Shown: one piece after another, positions 25,685 through 34,275 of the stretch | How positions within the stretch are numbered: position 1 is the first letter of the stretch | How the letters are laid out: each line of letters starts with the position of its first letter | DNA from: Tellurirhabdus bombi | Lineage (GTDB): Bacteria > Bacteroidota > Bacteroidia > Cytophagales > Spirosomataceae | DNA: 64,000 bases | NCBI RefSeq assembly: GCF_021484805.1 | Contig: NZ_CP090557.1 | Span: 608,501 to 672,500, forward strand | Reading direction: 5' to 3' | Position numbers and translations under genes: made by a program | The notes under the pieces: model-generated | What the model was told of the DNA's origin: nothing | What the model saw: only the letters and a program-made list of their open reading frames with translations | Databases searched by the model: none

Positions 25685-26254
25685 ATGGAAAATCAGCAAA
25701 AATTAGGAGGAAAGAAAGTGGCGATTCTGCTGACCGATGGGTTTGAACAAGTTGAACTTACCGAACCGCGTAAAGCATTACAAGAGGCTGGCGCCGAAAC
25801 GCACCTGATTGCTCCCAAGGGTGGCGAAGTCAAAGGATGGGCCGAAACGGAATGGGGCGATACCTTTCCGGTTGATCTGACCCTCGATGAGGCAAACCCA
25901 GCCGATTACGATGCGCTACTTTTGCCGGGTGGCGTCATGAACCCTGATCATTTACGGATGGAGAAAAAGGCCGTCGACTTTGTTCGGCGTTTCTTTGAAG
26001 ATCATAAACCCGTTGCCGCCATCTGTCACGCGCCAATTATGCTGATCGAAGCAGGCGTTGTTGAAGGCCGAAAACTTACCTCTTACCCCTCTATCCAGAC
26101 GGACCTGAAAAACGCAGGAGCAAACTGGGTCGATGAAGAAGTAGTAACGGACCAAGGCTTGGTAACCAGCCGGAAACCAGACGATATTCCGGCCTTTAAT
26201 CGCAAGATGATTGAAGAAATTCGGGAAGGCGTGCACGAAAGACAACACGCCTAA
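25685..26254 (+). CDS. DJ-1/PfpI family protein (YhbO-like)
   Basis: A 189-residue glutamine-amidotransferase-fold protein of the PfpI/YhbO group, described as intracellular protease or deglycase. The nucleophile elbow is AICHAPIMLIEAG with Cys followed by His. Other family segments are VAILLTDGFEQVELTEPRKAL and YDALLLPGGVMNPDHLR, including the conserved Glu. It is cytoplasmic and monocistronic, with its own terminator. A stress role is typical of the family; the real activity is debated. Confidence 0.92.
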   Translation: MENQQKLGGKKVAILLTDGFEQVELTEPRKALQEAGAETHLIAPKGGEVKGWAETEWGDTFPVDLTLDEANPADYDALLLPGGVMNPDHLRMEKKAVDFVRRFFEDHKPVAAICHAPIMLIEAGVVEGRKLTSYPSIQTDLKNAGANWVDEEVVTDQGLVTSRKPDDIPAFNRKMIEEIREGVHERQHA

Positions 26255-26272
26255 TCAAAACTAGATTAATCT

Positions 26273-26319
26273 AACGCCTCCGCTAAGCCGATTTTCGTGT
26301 TTAGCGGGGCGTTCTTTTT
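26273..26319 (+). terminator. Terminator after the PfpI gene
   Basis: Arms 26273-26286 and 26300-26313 pair over 13 bp with one bulged T, followed by CTTTTT on the plus strand. It abuts the stop codon of the convergent moaA gene. Confidence 0.8.
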
Positions 26320-27298
26320 AGCCCCCAATGGTAGACATCGATTCCGTAACTGGACTGCGCTGTTGCTCGGCTTCGAAACCGTTTTTCGGGCGGTGGGCAA
26401 ACGCTTTTAGGAACGCAGCCGTCAAGTCAGCATCATCTGCTCCTGAGCGCAGCAATGCCCGAACGTCCAGAACGCCACTGTCGTAGAGGCACGTTTTAAG
26501 CGTCCCCTGCGCTGTCAGGCGAATCCGGTTGCAGGAGCCACAAAACGAACGGGTAAAAGCCGCAATAATGCCAATCGTACCTTTATAACCAGGGATTTGA
26601 TAACTATACGATGTTGAATTAGCCGGATCAGGTATTTTTTGAATATCTGGATAAAGGCTCTTTAGTTCACTCAAAATCCGCTGGTGCGTCCAGGTAAGTA
26701 CCGGATAATGACTGCCTCCCCCGTTGAAAGGCATTTCCTCAATGAACCGCACTTCGATGGGACTTTCCCGAGTCAATTCGGACAACAACGGAATATCTTC
26801 GATGTTTTTTCCCTCCATCACCACGGCATTGAGTTTTACGGGCACCTGATGGGCCAGCAACGCATCGAGCGTCTGCCGAACCGCTGGCAACTCGTCCCGC
26901 CGCGTGATGAGCCGAAAGCGTTCCCGATCCAGCGTATCAATACTCAGATTCACCGAACCAACGCCCAGGCGCACCAGCTCTGGAATGTGCGGCGCAGTTA
27001 AGATTCCATTGGTAGTGATGTTCCATTCCTGAATGCCATCGATGGAGGCAAGCTGTTCCAGAAACTCCATCAGGCCATTTCGCACGAAAGGTTCGCCACC
27101 CGTCAGCCGTACTTTCGACACACCCAGTTTCGCCAATACCCGCACCAAACGCTCCATTTCTTCGTAGGTCAGCAGTTGGTGTTTAGGCAGGTATTTAATC
27201 CCTTCTTCCGGCATGCAGTAAAAGCACCGCAGGTTGCAGCGATCCGTTACAGCCAGTCGAAGATAGGAAATGGGACGATTGTGGTTATCGAAAATCAT
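26318..27298 (-). CDS. moaA: GTP 3',8-cyclase MoaA
   Basis: Radical SAM enzyme for the first step of molybdenum cofactor synthesis, GTP to 3',8-cH2GTP. The ATG at 27296-27298 gives 326 residues; a TTG three codons upstream is less likely. The SAM cluster is C21-NLR-C25-FY-C28, the second cluster is in CGSCNRIRLTAQGTLKTC, and the C-terminal Gly-Gly tail (STIGG) needed for activity in this family is present. It lies on the same strand as the SDR gene, the molybdopterin oxidoreductase and fdhD, so the cluster combines cofactor synthesis with a cofactor-using enzyme. No moaC is in the window. Confidence 0.95.
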   Translation of the reverse strand: MIFDNHNRPISYLRLAVTDRCNLRCFYCMPEEGIKYLPKHQLLTYEEMERLVRVLAKLGVSKVRLTGGEPFVRNGLMEFLEQLASIDGIQEWNITTNGILTAPHIPELVRLGVGSVNLSIDTLDRERFRLITRRDELPAVRQTLDALLAHQVPVKLNAVVMEGKNIEDIPLLSELTRESPIEVRFIEEMPFNGGGSHYPVLTWTHQRILSELKSLYPDIQKIPDPANSTSYSYQIPGYKGTIGIIAAFTRSFCGSCNRIRLTAQGTLKTCLYDSGVLDVRALLRSGADDADLTAAFLKAFAHRPKNGFEAEQQRSPVTESMSTIGG

Positions 27299-27379
27299 AT
27301 TCAGCAAGTTACAAAATTTACCTCCCTAAAACACGCTTGCTCCCGTCTTCTGATTTACAGGAAAAGCAATGCGACGTAT

Positions 27380-28063
27380 TTAGGAGCGGCTATAAGCTTT
27401 CAGGACCGGCTCCCGCAAGAGCTGCCCCGGCCCGAAGGTCACAAAAGAAATCAATTCCGCCAGATCATCGGGACTTACCCAGGCATCCGGGTCGGCATCG
27501 GGCATGGCTTCGCGGTTAGCGGGCGTATCAATCGTGCTTGGCACAATAACAGTTGAAACAATGTTTTTGTCCTTCCCGGCTGAATTAATTATTTCCGACA
27601 GGTGGATGATCAGCGATTTGGACAGCGCATAGGCAACCATATGCTTTGCCGCATCAGGCACCAAGGCAGGTCGGCCACTGATGAGTACGATCCGTCCGCC
27701 CTGCTTTTGTTGCTCCATTTGAGCAAACACGGGCTTTACCAGATTATAGGCCGTCTGAAAATTAATGCGAAACATCTCCTCTATCGCGGCATAATCCGTT
27801 TCTGCCAGCGTTCCCATTGCGAAGCCACCCGCCAACAGCACCGCCGCATCGATAGAACCTTTTTCTTCCACCACGCTGCTCACCAGCTTCTGGCAACCCG
27901 CCTCATCGGTTAAATCCAACGCATAAGGTTCCAGGTTTTTTTCTGCTTTCAGCGAAGATGTTTTTTGATGAATGGCGACAATCTGGTGCTCTGCTTCCAG
28001 CAGTTTTTTAACCACGGAGCGCCCCAGGCCGCCGGTCGCCCCCGTCAATAGAATAGTTGACAT
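27380..28063 (-). CDS. Short-chain dehydrogenase/reductase
   Basis: A classical SDR of 227 residues. The coenzyme motif TGATGGLG is at the N-terminus, the NAG-like motif reads LLAGG, the catalytic Ser is in IVLISGRP and Y-x-x-x-K is YALSK. The stop of the upstream oxidoreductase gene lies directly against its ATG (no gap), which implies co-expression with the molybdoenzyme. Its substrate is unknown, and a role in the pathway of the oxidoreductase is possible but unproven. Confidence 0.9.
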   Translation of the reverse strand: MSTILLTGATGGLGRSVVKKLLEAEHQIVAIHQKTSSLKAEKNLEPYALDLTDEAGCQKLVSSVVEEKGSIDAAVLLAGGFAMGTLAETDYAAIEEMFRINFQTAYNLVKPVFAQMEQQKQGGRIVLISGRPALVPDAAKHMVAYALSKSLIIHLSEIINSAGKDKNIVSTVIVPSTIDTPANREAMPDADPDAWVSPDDLAELISFVTFGPGQLLREPVLKAYSRS

Positions 28064-30394
28064 TTATTTTGATTCAGTTACAGTGATAATAATCGATTTT
28101 GATGTTGGCGTCAGGCTTTTTTCGGCCACGTTTTCAATCGGCACCAGCACGTTTGTTTCAGGGTAATAAGCTGCCGCATTTCCTGCTGGAATGTCATACG
28201 AAACCACAATAAACCGTGCTGCCGTACGCGTTACCCCCCCATAATGCGAGTGCATATCCACCACCTGCTGCACTTTCAGCCCTAATCGGGTAATGTCTTT
28301 TTGATTCATAAAAATTACTCGCCGCTCGTTATGAACGCCCCGATACCGGTCATTCATGCCGTAAATGGTTGTGTTAAACTGATCGTGACTCCGTATCGTC
28401 ATGAGCAGTAGTTCATTTTCTTTCAGCGGGTGTTCCTGCGGTACGTTAATCGTGAAAATAGCGCGGTTTTGCTGGCTGCGACCTGGATTATTCTGATCGT
28501 CACTTTCTTTCACGTTAGTAGTAGGAAAACGCCGTTCGCGCGGACCGTTGGGCAGGTAGAACCCACCCGGATGCCGCACCCGCTCGTTGTATTTTTCGAA
28601 ACCGGGTACCACTTTTTCAATCAAGTCGCGAATATGGTCGTAATTACCAGCCAATTGATCCCAGTTAACCGTGCTTTTTTCGCCTAAGGTTGCTTTTGCC
28701 AGAGCAGCTATAATTGCCGGTTCACTTTTCAGGTGCTCAGATACCGGTTCCAGCATGCCTTTCGATTGTTGCACCACGCCGGTTGTGCCTTCAGTTGTGA
28801 CGAATTGTTCGCCAGTTGCCTGCTTGTCCTGATCTGAGCGACCCAGACAGGGCAAAATAATAGCCGTCTTGCCATGAATCAAATGGCTCCGGTTGAGCTT
28901 GGTTGATACCTGAACGGTTAGGTCGCATTTTTGCAAGGCGTCGGCGGTATAGTTTGTATCCGAAACAGCCATCAAAAAATTACCCCCCATTCCAAAAAAA
29001 ACGGTTGCTCTTCCCTCGTGCATTGCTTTGACGGCATCCACCGTGCCGTGGCCTTCTTCGCGCGGGGGTTCAAAGCCAAACACTTCTTTTAGTTTATCCA
29101 GAAATTCAGGTTTCGGCTTCTCCCAAATTCCCATTGTTCGGTCGCCCTGCACGTTGCTATGCCCCCGAATCGGGGCAGCCCCACCGCCTTCAATGCCAAT
29201 GCTTCCTTTCAGTAACAGCAGATTGATCACTTCCTGAATGGTTTGCACCGAATCGCGATGCTGCGTCAGACCCATCGCCCAGCAGATAATGATCTTCTGG
29301 GTATATTTCAGTTTATCAACTACTTCCTGAATCTTTTCTACCGTCAGGCCGCACTGCTTTGCCAGATCTTCTACCGTATAGTTGCTCAAGCTCTCAATGA
29401 AGCGCTCGTGCTCCTTTGTATATTGTTTGATGAAAGGCCAGTCGATCACTTTCCCCGGCGCTTTCTTTTCTTCTTCCAGTAGTAGTATACAAATGGCTTT
29501 CAGAAACGCCATGTCCGTGTTGATCTTGATCTGCACAAAAATGTCCGTCAATTTCTGCCCACCAAGTAACATATCACGCGGACTCTGTGGGTTGACAAAG
29601 GCTTTCAGACCCGTTTCAAAAAGTGGATTGACCGCAATAATTGTGGCCCCGTTTCGCTTGGCGGCTTCCAGAGGCGTCATCATCCGGGGAGCATTTGTGC
29701 CGGGGTTCTGGCCCATAATCATGATTACGTCAGCCTTTTCAAAATCGTCATAAACAATCGACGCTTTGCCTAACCCAATCGTCTCAGCCAGCGCTACCGA
29801 GGTCGATTCATGACACATGTTCGAGCAGTCGGGCAGGTTGTTAGTGCCATACATCCGAACAAATAGCTGGTACAGAAAGGCGGCTTCGTTGCTAGTCCGG
29901 CCCGAGGTATAAAATATAGCTTCGTCGGGTGACTGAAGCCCATTTAACTGATCGCCAATCAATTGAAAAGCATCCTTCCAGTCGATGGGTTCATAGTGGG
30001 TGGCTCCCGGACGGACAATCATGGGCTGGGTCAAACGCCCCTGCTGTCCCAGCCAAAGATCAGACTTCTGGCGCAGCTCTTCGACGGAGTACCGCTGAAA
30101 CAAAACCGGACCGGCGGTGTGCTTCGTAACAATTTCATCGGCTACGGCTTTGGCTCCACTTTCGCAGTACTCAGCGATTGGCGAACGGTGCCCGTCTGGA
30201 TCAGGCCAGGCGCAACTCGGGCAATCATATCCGTCTTTCTGATTTAATTTCAGCAATGCCTTTGTACCACGAACAACGTCTGCGTTGCTAAATATAAACC
30301 GAACCGATTCCAGGATAGCGGGCATCCCGGCAGCCGTATCTTTAGGCTCGCTAATACGTAAGCCAGTAAAGTTTTCAGGAGCAATTTTATTCAT
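28064..30394 (-). CDS. FdhF/YdeP-type molybdopterin oxidoreductase
   Basis: A 776-residue member of the DMSO reductase superfamily, YdeP-like (formate dehydrogenase alpha subunit family). The ATG at 30392-30394 (MNKIAPENFTGLRI) is preferred to a hydrophobic upstream extension. The N-terminus has the YdeP-like cysteine motif C58-PS-C61 followed by CESGAKA (C79), not the four-Cys [4Fe-4S] motif of classical FdhF. NMCHESTS with a Cys is a plausible molybdenum ligand, and MGQNPGTNAPRMM is the cofactor-binding segment. There is no twin-arginine signal, so it is cytoplasmic. The neighbours fdhD, moaA and the SDR gene fit sulfuration and cofactor supply. True formate oxidation is unproven for YdeP types. 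Confidence 0.9.
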   Translation of the reverse strand: MNKIAPENFTGLRISEPKDTAAGMPAILESVRFIFSNADVVRGTKALLKLNQKDGYDCPSCAWPDPDGHRSPIAEYCESGAKAVADEIVTKHTAGPVLFQRYSVEELRQKSDLWLGQQGRLTQPMIVRPGATHYEPIDWKDAFQLIGDQLNGLQSPDEAIFYTSGRTSNEAAFLYQLFVRMYGTNNLPDCSNMCHESTSVALAETIGLGKASIVYDDFEKADVIMIMGQNPGTNAPRMMTPLEAAKRNGATIIAVNPLFETGLKAFVNPQSPRDMLLGGQKLTDIFVQIKINTDMAFLKAICILLLEEEKKAPGKVIDWPFIKQYTKEHERFIESLSNYTVEDLAKQCGLTVEKIQEVVDKLKYTQKIIICWAMGLTQHRDSVQTIQEVINLLLLKGSIGIEGGGAAPIRGHSNVQGDRTMGIWEKPKPEFLDKLKEVFGFEPPREEGHGTVDAVKAMHEGRATVFFGMGGNFLMAVSDTNYTADALQKCDLTVQVSTKLNRSHLIHGKTAIILPCLGRSDQDKQATGEQFVTTEGTTGVVQQSKGMLEPVSEHLKSEPAIIAALAKATLGEKSTVNWDQLAGNYDHIRDLIEKVVPGFEKYNERVRHPGGFYLPNGPRERRFPTTNVKESDDQNNPGRSQQNRAIFTINVPQEHPLKENELLLMTIRSHDQFNTTIYGMNDRYRGVHNERRVIFMNQKDITRLGLKVQQVVDMHSHYGGVTRTAARFIVVSYDIPAGNAAAYYPETNVLVPIENVAEKSLTPTSKSIIITVTESK

Positions 30395-30429
30395 ACAAAT
30401 GGCCAGAAGCAGCTTTATTAACAGTAAAA

Positions 30430-31275
30430 TCAAACCCTGACCGCATTTTTAGCGTCAGGTATTGGCGAGTAATTATTGTAACGATTTTCGCGAACAAAGC
30501 CTAAGAGTGTCATTCCGGCTTCTCCAGCCATCTCAACCGCCAGACTCGACGGAGCGCCTATCGCGGCTAGCAGGGGAACGCCTGCCATCCAGCATTTCTG
30601 TACCAATTCAAAACCAACCCGACCACTCACCAGCACCCCCGAAAGACTCAAGGGCAGCCAACCCTGCCAGAACGCCGCCCCTATTAATTTGTCGAGTGCG
30701 TTGTGCCGTCCGATGTCTTCCCGAACCAGGCGAATCTGTCCGGCCTCGTCAAAAAGCGCAGCGGCGTGCATGCCACCTGTATAAGCAAATGCGCGCTGCG
30801 ATTCGCGCAGGCGCTCGGGTAAGGTATAAATGGTTTCTGGAGAAATAGACAGCGAGGATGTAATGGTAGCTGCACCAACCGCTTGCACCGCCTCAATGGA
30901 CGTTTTACCGCACATACCACAGGCTGCCGAACTAAGACCGGTACGCTCCAGCTTCTCCCAGTCAACAACCACATTCGGATGCAGCTCGACCCGCAAATCG
31001 TTGGTTTGCTTGGTCGCATCCGACACGCAATACCGGCAGGAGAGCACATCCGTTGGCGCCCGAATGATGCCTTCGGCGAATAGATAACCCAAAGCCAGTT
31101 CTTCATCGTGGCCGGGCGTTCGCATGGTTATAACCAATGGCCGCTGCTGGCGATTATCAACGGGTCCGTAGCCCAAGCGGATTTGTAGAGGCTCTTCGAC
31201 GGCCAACAGATCAGGCTGCTCGTGGGTGCCGTCCGACTCAACTCGCCAGACCTTCGTGGGCGCAACAGATAACAT
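30430..31275 (-). CDS. fdhD: FdhD, sulfurtransferase for formate dehydrogenase
   Basis: Transfers sulfur from a cysteine desulfurase to the molybdenum cofactor of formate dehydrogenases. The ATG at 31273-31275 (MLSVAPTKVW) gives 281 residues. The essential Cys pair is C119-GM-C122 in AACGMCGKTSIEAVQ. The C-terminal part with VREDIGRHNALDKLIGAAF is the FdhD signature. It is the first gene of the minus-strand molybdoenzyme cluster, 35 nt upstream of the oxidoreductase, so the pairing of chaperone and enzyme is direct. No promoter was recognised. Confidence 0.95.
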   Translation of the reverse strand: MLSVAPTKVWRVESDGTHEQPDLLAVEEPLQIRLGYGPVDNRQQRPLVITMRTPGHDEELALGYLFAEGIIRAPTDVLSCRYCVSDATKQTNDLRVELHPNVVVDWEKLERTGLSSAACGMCGKTSIEAVQAVGAATITSSLSISPETIYTLPERLRESQRAFAYTGGMHAAALFDEAGQIRLVREDIGRHNALDKLIGAAFWQGWLPLSLSGVLVSGRVGFELVQKCWMAGVPLLAAIGAPSSLAVEMAGEAGMTLLGFVRENRYNNYSPIPDAKNAVRV

Positions 31276-31357
31276 AAAAAAGCTTTTCAATACAACCCGC
31301 TTCAAGATAGAAAGGTTATACTGAAAAGCCTTGACTCAATTAATTTTAGCGTACTTA

Positions 31358-32068
31358 TTACTCTGGATTAACCGTGCTATTTCCTGAAGTTTGGGAATTT
31401 ATCCGTGGCTTGCCCTGGTAGCGAACATTGCTGGCTCCACTGGCCTTTACATTTAGATCATCAGAAACCAGCACGCGGGCCGAACTGGCACCCGAAAGGT
31501 CTAATTCGGCAGCATTAACTATGTATTTTGTGCTTCTCAGCGTACTAGCTCCCGACAGCTCAGCGCGTAGCTCGGCTCCTTTGCCTTCCAGATCCAGCGT
31601 AGAAGCCCCCGATAAATTCACGTTCAGGCGATTTGCTTTACCCACGAAATCAACTTTGGAAGCCCCGGATAAACGAATATCCAACGTGGTTAAATCGTCA
31701 AAGCCTATAGCGGTTGCCTGAAGCGCACCGGAAAAATCAACGCCCCGGAGCGTTGGCATCGTAACGGTAATGTGCATCTCGTGGCGGCGGTTAGAACGAT
31801 TGCGGCGGTATTCGGCCTTTAAGGTGCCGTTCCGTGTGTAGATATCCAGATCGTTTATGTCATCTTTATCCCCCCGAACGCTAACATCGAAAGACGCCCC
31901 CTGCACTAGTTTCACCTCAAAACCGCTGCCCATTTCCAGGCGGTCGAAATTCTTCAGGCCGTAGTTTTGGGTGGTTTCTTCGTAAGGGCCAATTTTCTCA
32001 AAATAACAGGAGGAGACCGTTGCGGATAAAATAAAGGCGTAGATACACAGGAAAGCAAAACGTTTCAT
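31358..32068 (-). CDS. GIN-domain (DUF2807) lipoprotein
   Basis: A 236-residue lipoprotein with lipobox VSSC at the ATG 32066-32068. The mature protein forms the head-GIN-tail (DUF2807) beta-solenoid: FDRLEMGSGFEVKLVQG at the front, then short repeats built on SGAS (LSGASKVDF, LSGASTLDL, LSGASSARV, ASGASNV). The repeats set a regular one-rung spacing of about 18-22 residues. The family is common in Bacteroidota and has no known enzyme activity. It is isolated between fdhD and pyrR. Confidence 0.9.
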   Translation of the reverse strand: MKRFAFLCIYAFILSATVSSCYFEKIGPYEETTQNYGLKNFDRLEMGSGFEVKLVQGASFDVSVRGDKDDINDLDIYTRNGTLKAEYRRNRSNRRHEMHITVTMPTLRGVDFSGALQATAIGFDDLTTLDIRLSGASKVDFVGKANRLNVNLSGASTLDLEGKGAELRAELSGASTLRSTKYIVNAAELDLSGASSARVLVSDDLNVKASGASNVRYQGKPRINSQTSGNSTVNPE

Positions 32069-32264
32069 AGCTGTTTTTAAACTAAGTTGTTGTTTACGAA
32101 TACACAAAGGTCTACTCACCTGGACTATGTTGAAAGTAGTTCAGTACTGAATCCTACGAATCGTATGCTGAAAGCGTAAGAATGCAGTCTGAGCGGCGAT
32201 TTTCCTTTGTTTCGCAGCTATGACGCATAGAGAGCTTTTGCCCCCTACGCCGTGTAAGAAAAAT

Positions 32265-32804
32265 TTATCCCATCAGCCAAATCCGGTCTTCTTCGCAGCC
32301 TTGCTCCCGCCATTCGACCAAAACGCGCTGCGACTCCAGGGTGCTCACCCGTTTGCCCGTATAGTCGGGGGTAATGGGCACATCCCGGTTGTAGCGCCGG
32401 TCGATCAGAACGAGTAGCTCAACGGATTGGGGCCGCCCGAAAGCGGTCATGGCATCCATTGCCGCCCGAACCATCCGACCTGTAGCAACGACATCATCGA
32501 TCAGAATTACCTTCTTATTTTCAATCAGAAACGGCACGTGGGTCGTGTTGGGCCGCAGTGGCGAGTCGCGGCGGCGGAAATCATCGCGGTAGAACGTCGC
32601 ATCCAGATACCCCAAAGGAACATCTTTTTGCAGAATCCGACACAGTTCGCGAACGATGCGCTCGGCAAAATAAATTCCGCGCGGCTGCATCCCAAGAATG
32701 ACCGAATTGGCAAAATCCTGGTGGTTTTCGATCAATTCCTGACTTAGTCGACTAATGACAATTTCCAGCAACGGACTGGACAGAATAAGGCGTTTCTGGT
32801 TCAT
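32265..32804 (-). CDS. pyrR: PyrR-type phosphoribosyltransferase / pyrimidine regulator
   Basis: A 179-residue member of the PyrR family, which in Firmicutes is an uracil phosphoribosyltransferase and an mRNA-binding attenuation regulator. The PRPP motif is VILIDDVVATGRMVRAAMDA with the adjacent acidic pair, and PRGIYFAERI is the N-terminal loop. In Bacteroidota the RNA-binding function is not well established. No attenuator of known PyrR type is certain in the window, although carB has a leader with a partial match (see findings). It is likely monocistronic. Confidence 0.92.
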   Translation of the reverse strand: MNQKRLILSSPLLEIVISRLSQELIENHQDFANSVILGMQPRGIYFAERIVRELCRILQKDVPLGYLDATFYRDDFRRRDSPLRPNTTHVPFLIENKKVILIDDVVATGRMVRAAMDAMTAFGRPQSVELLVLIDRRYNRDVPITPDYTGKRVSTLESQRVLVEWREQGCEEDRIWLMG

Positions 32805-32934
32805 GGAGTAAAAATAAGTCTTCAGTTTGCAGTTTGCAGTACATTGGGGCTGTTTTTTGTTTCAGACTTTGTGAGAAATTTGCACGTTATAAGTAATTAG
32901 CGTCTACGGTTATCCGCAAACTATTTAATAAATC

Positions 32935-33495
32935 ATGAAATTTCTGATTGCTGGATTAGGGAATATTGGTCCTGAATATGTCTTAACCCGCCACAATGCC
33001 GGCTTTATGGTGCTGGATCGGATGGCGGCTCAATATGATTTTTCGTTCACGATGAATCGCCTGGCCTACACGGCTGAGCACCGCCACAAAGGCAAAATCA
33101 TTCACTTGATCAAGCCCACCACGTACATGAACCTTAGTGGTAAAGCCATTAACTATTATTTAAAGCAGCATTCTATTCCCGTCGAAAACTTGCTGGTTGT
33201 TACCGACGATAAGGATTTACCGCTCGGCAAAATCCGGGTGAAGCCCAAAGGTTCGCCGGGTGGCCACAACGGATTAAAAAATATTGATGAGGTTTTGGGT
33301 ACCCAGGAATACGTTCGGTTGCGCTTCGGAATTGGCAACAATTTTTCGAAAGGACGGCAGGTTGATTTTGTCTTGGGTCAATTCCCGGAAGACGAATTGG
33401 TACAATTACCAGAATTTCTTGACAAAGCGGGAGATGCGGCTCTAAGTTTTTGTACTTCCGGCATACAGGCAACCATGAATTTTTTCAACCAATAA
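32935..33495 (+). CDS. pth: Peptidyl-tRNA hydrolase
   Basis: Releases tRNA from prematurely dropped peptidyl-tRNA. The 186-residue protein has the N-terminal LIAGLGNIGPEYVLTRHNAGF, with the catalytic His in RHNAGF, and the substrate-binding KPTTYMNLSGKAI. Further family segments are DDKDLPLGKIRVKPKGSPGG and NGLKNI. The ATG at 32935 is the only sensible start. The 420 nt after it hold an apparently separate RNA gene. Confidence 0.96.
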   Translation: MKFLIAGLGNIGPEYVLTRHNAGFMVLDRMAAQYDFSFTMNRLAYTAEHRHKGKIIHLIKPTTYMNLSGKAINYYLKQHSIPVENLLVVTDDKDLPLGKIRVKPKGSPGGHNGLKNIDEVLGTQEYVRLRFGIGNNFSKGRQVDFVLGQFPEDELVQLPEFLDKAGDAALSFCTSGIQATMNFFNQ

Positions 33496-33670
33496 TAGAA
33501 CATTTCAAATAAGTTTGTTTTTTCACTATTCGGAACAAAACATTAACTTCTACGCAGAAAAAATAGCCAAAATGACCTAAACACGCTATTTATCAAAATA
33601 TTATCTGGTGTTAGTTGCCTATTTATGCAAACCAAAAAATAAATCCTCTTGCCGTTAACTCTAAAATATT

Positions 33671-33701
33671 TTTGTACTTATAAAACTTTGTGCCATCTTT
33701 G
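33671..33701 (+). promoter_or_regulatory. Candidate promoter of the orphan structured RNA
   Basis: TTTG (33671-33674), 19 bp and CATCTTTG (33694-33701), a 7/8 match to TAnnTTTG. Transcription would start near 33706. An alternative TATTTTTG at 33667-33674 lacks a well-spaced upstream element. Confidence 0.45.
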
Positions 33702-33707
33702 TGTGTT

Positions 33708-33955
33708 CTTAATTCAGAACAGCAATTGAACAAAAGCAGGAAATGAAACGAAGTTAGTTAATTTCTACGCTGTCAATGCTAAGTGCAAGGCATTCTTCTT
33801 GAATGCTGTCGCAAGATCAACTAACGATTATTAGTCTGGATTGTAAATCACTTAAGTACAACCAGATACGAGTTAGTTTTAATGTAGAAAAGGTTAAGGG
33901 TTTAGGAATAGTCAGTATAAAGCCACTCGCGAAGATCGGGTGGCTTTATCTTTTT
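33708..33955 (+). ncRNA. Orphan structured RNA of about 250 nt
   Basis: A 468-bp gap (33496-33963) without an ORF carries a promoter-like site and ends in a strong plus-strand terminator. Between them are several helices: GTTCT/AGAAC at 33705-33720, a long-range GTTAGTT (33753-33759) with AACTAAC (33819-33825) enclosing GCATTC/GAATGC (33790-33806), and a 9-bp stem with a bulged A, TCTGG-TTGT (33835-33844) with ACAACCAGA (33858-33866). It is not tmRNA, RNase P or a tRNA by inspection. A 6S-like RNA is possible but I cannot confirm it. It could also be a long pth 3' UTR. Confidence 0.5.
33917..33955 (+). terminator. Terminator of the orphan RNA
   Basis: Arms 33917-33929 and 33937-33949 pair over 13 bp with one G-U, a 7-nt loop and then CTTTTT on the plus strand. 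It may also end the minus-strand gene that stops at 33964, but the U-run fits plus. Confidence 0.85.
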
Positions 33956-33963
33956 ATGTCCGT

Positions 33964-34206
33964 CTAGGATTTTTTCCGGTTGATGATTGAATAGATGGCA
34001 ATGAATACCCAAATGATATTTACTACTGCCGACGGATATGCGTGATGATGCACGGTATTGACGATAAAAAACAAGCCGCCGATCATGTTCATCCAGATAT
34101 AAGCAGGCGCATTCGACGAAAGTTTCCCGAGAATATTCAGTCCATAGGCGCCCACAATCAATACGGAGCCAATCCAGCCGAGGACTTCAACAACGATTTC
34201 GAACAT
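33964..34206 (-). CDS. Small integral membrane protein, CBU_0592-like
   Basis: 80 residues in three hydrophobic segments (about 4-26, 36-50, 57-75) with the pattern LGWIGSVLIVGAYGLNILGKL. This is the short CBU_0592-type membrane domain found in many bacteria without known function. It starts with ATG at 34204-34206 and ends in a basic tail (NRKKS). The cyclophilin gene upstream on the same strand is separated from it by a terminator-like hairpin, so it probably has its own promoter. Confidence 0.8.
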   Translation of the reverse strand: MFEIVVEVLGWIGSVLIVGAYGLNILGKLSSNAPAYIWMNMIGGLFFIVNTVHHHAYPSAVVNIIWVFIAIYSIINRKKS

Positions 34207-34226
34207 TTTTGTAATTACGTAAAAAG

Positions 34227-34255
34227 AAAGCCGGGAACAATCGTTGCCCGGCTTT
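34227..34255 (-). terminator. Terminator of the cyclophilin gene
   Basis: Arms AAAGCCGGG (34227-34235) and CCCGGCTTT (34247-34255) with an 11-nt loop, and an A-run on plus (T-run on minus), 20 nt downstream of the cyclophilin stop. Confidence 0.8.
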
Positions 34256-34275
34256 TATACTGAAGTAGCAGTCGC

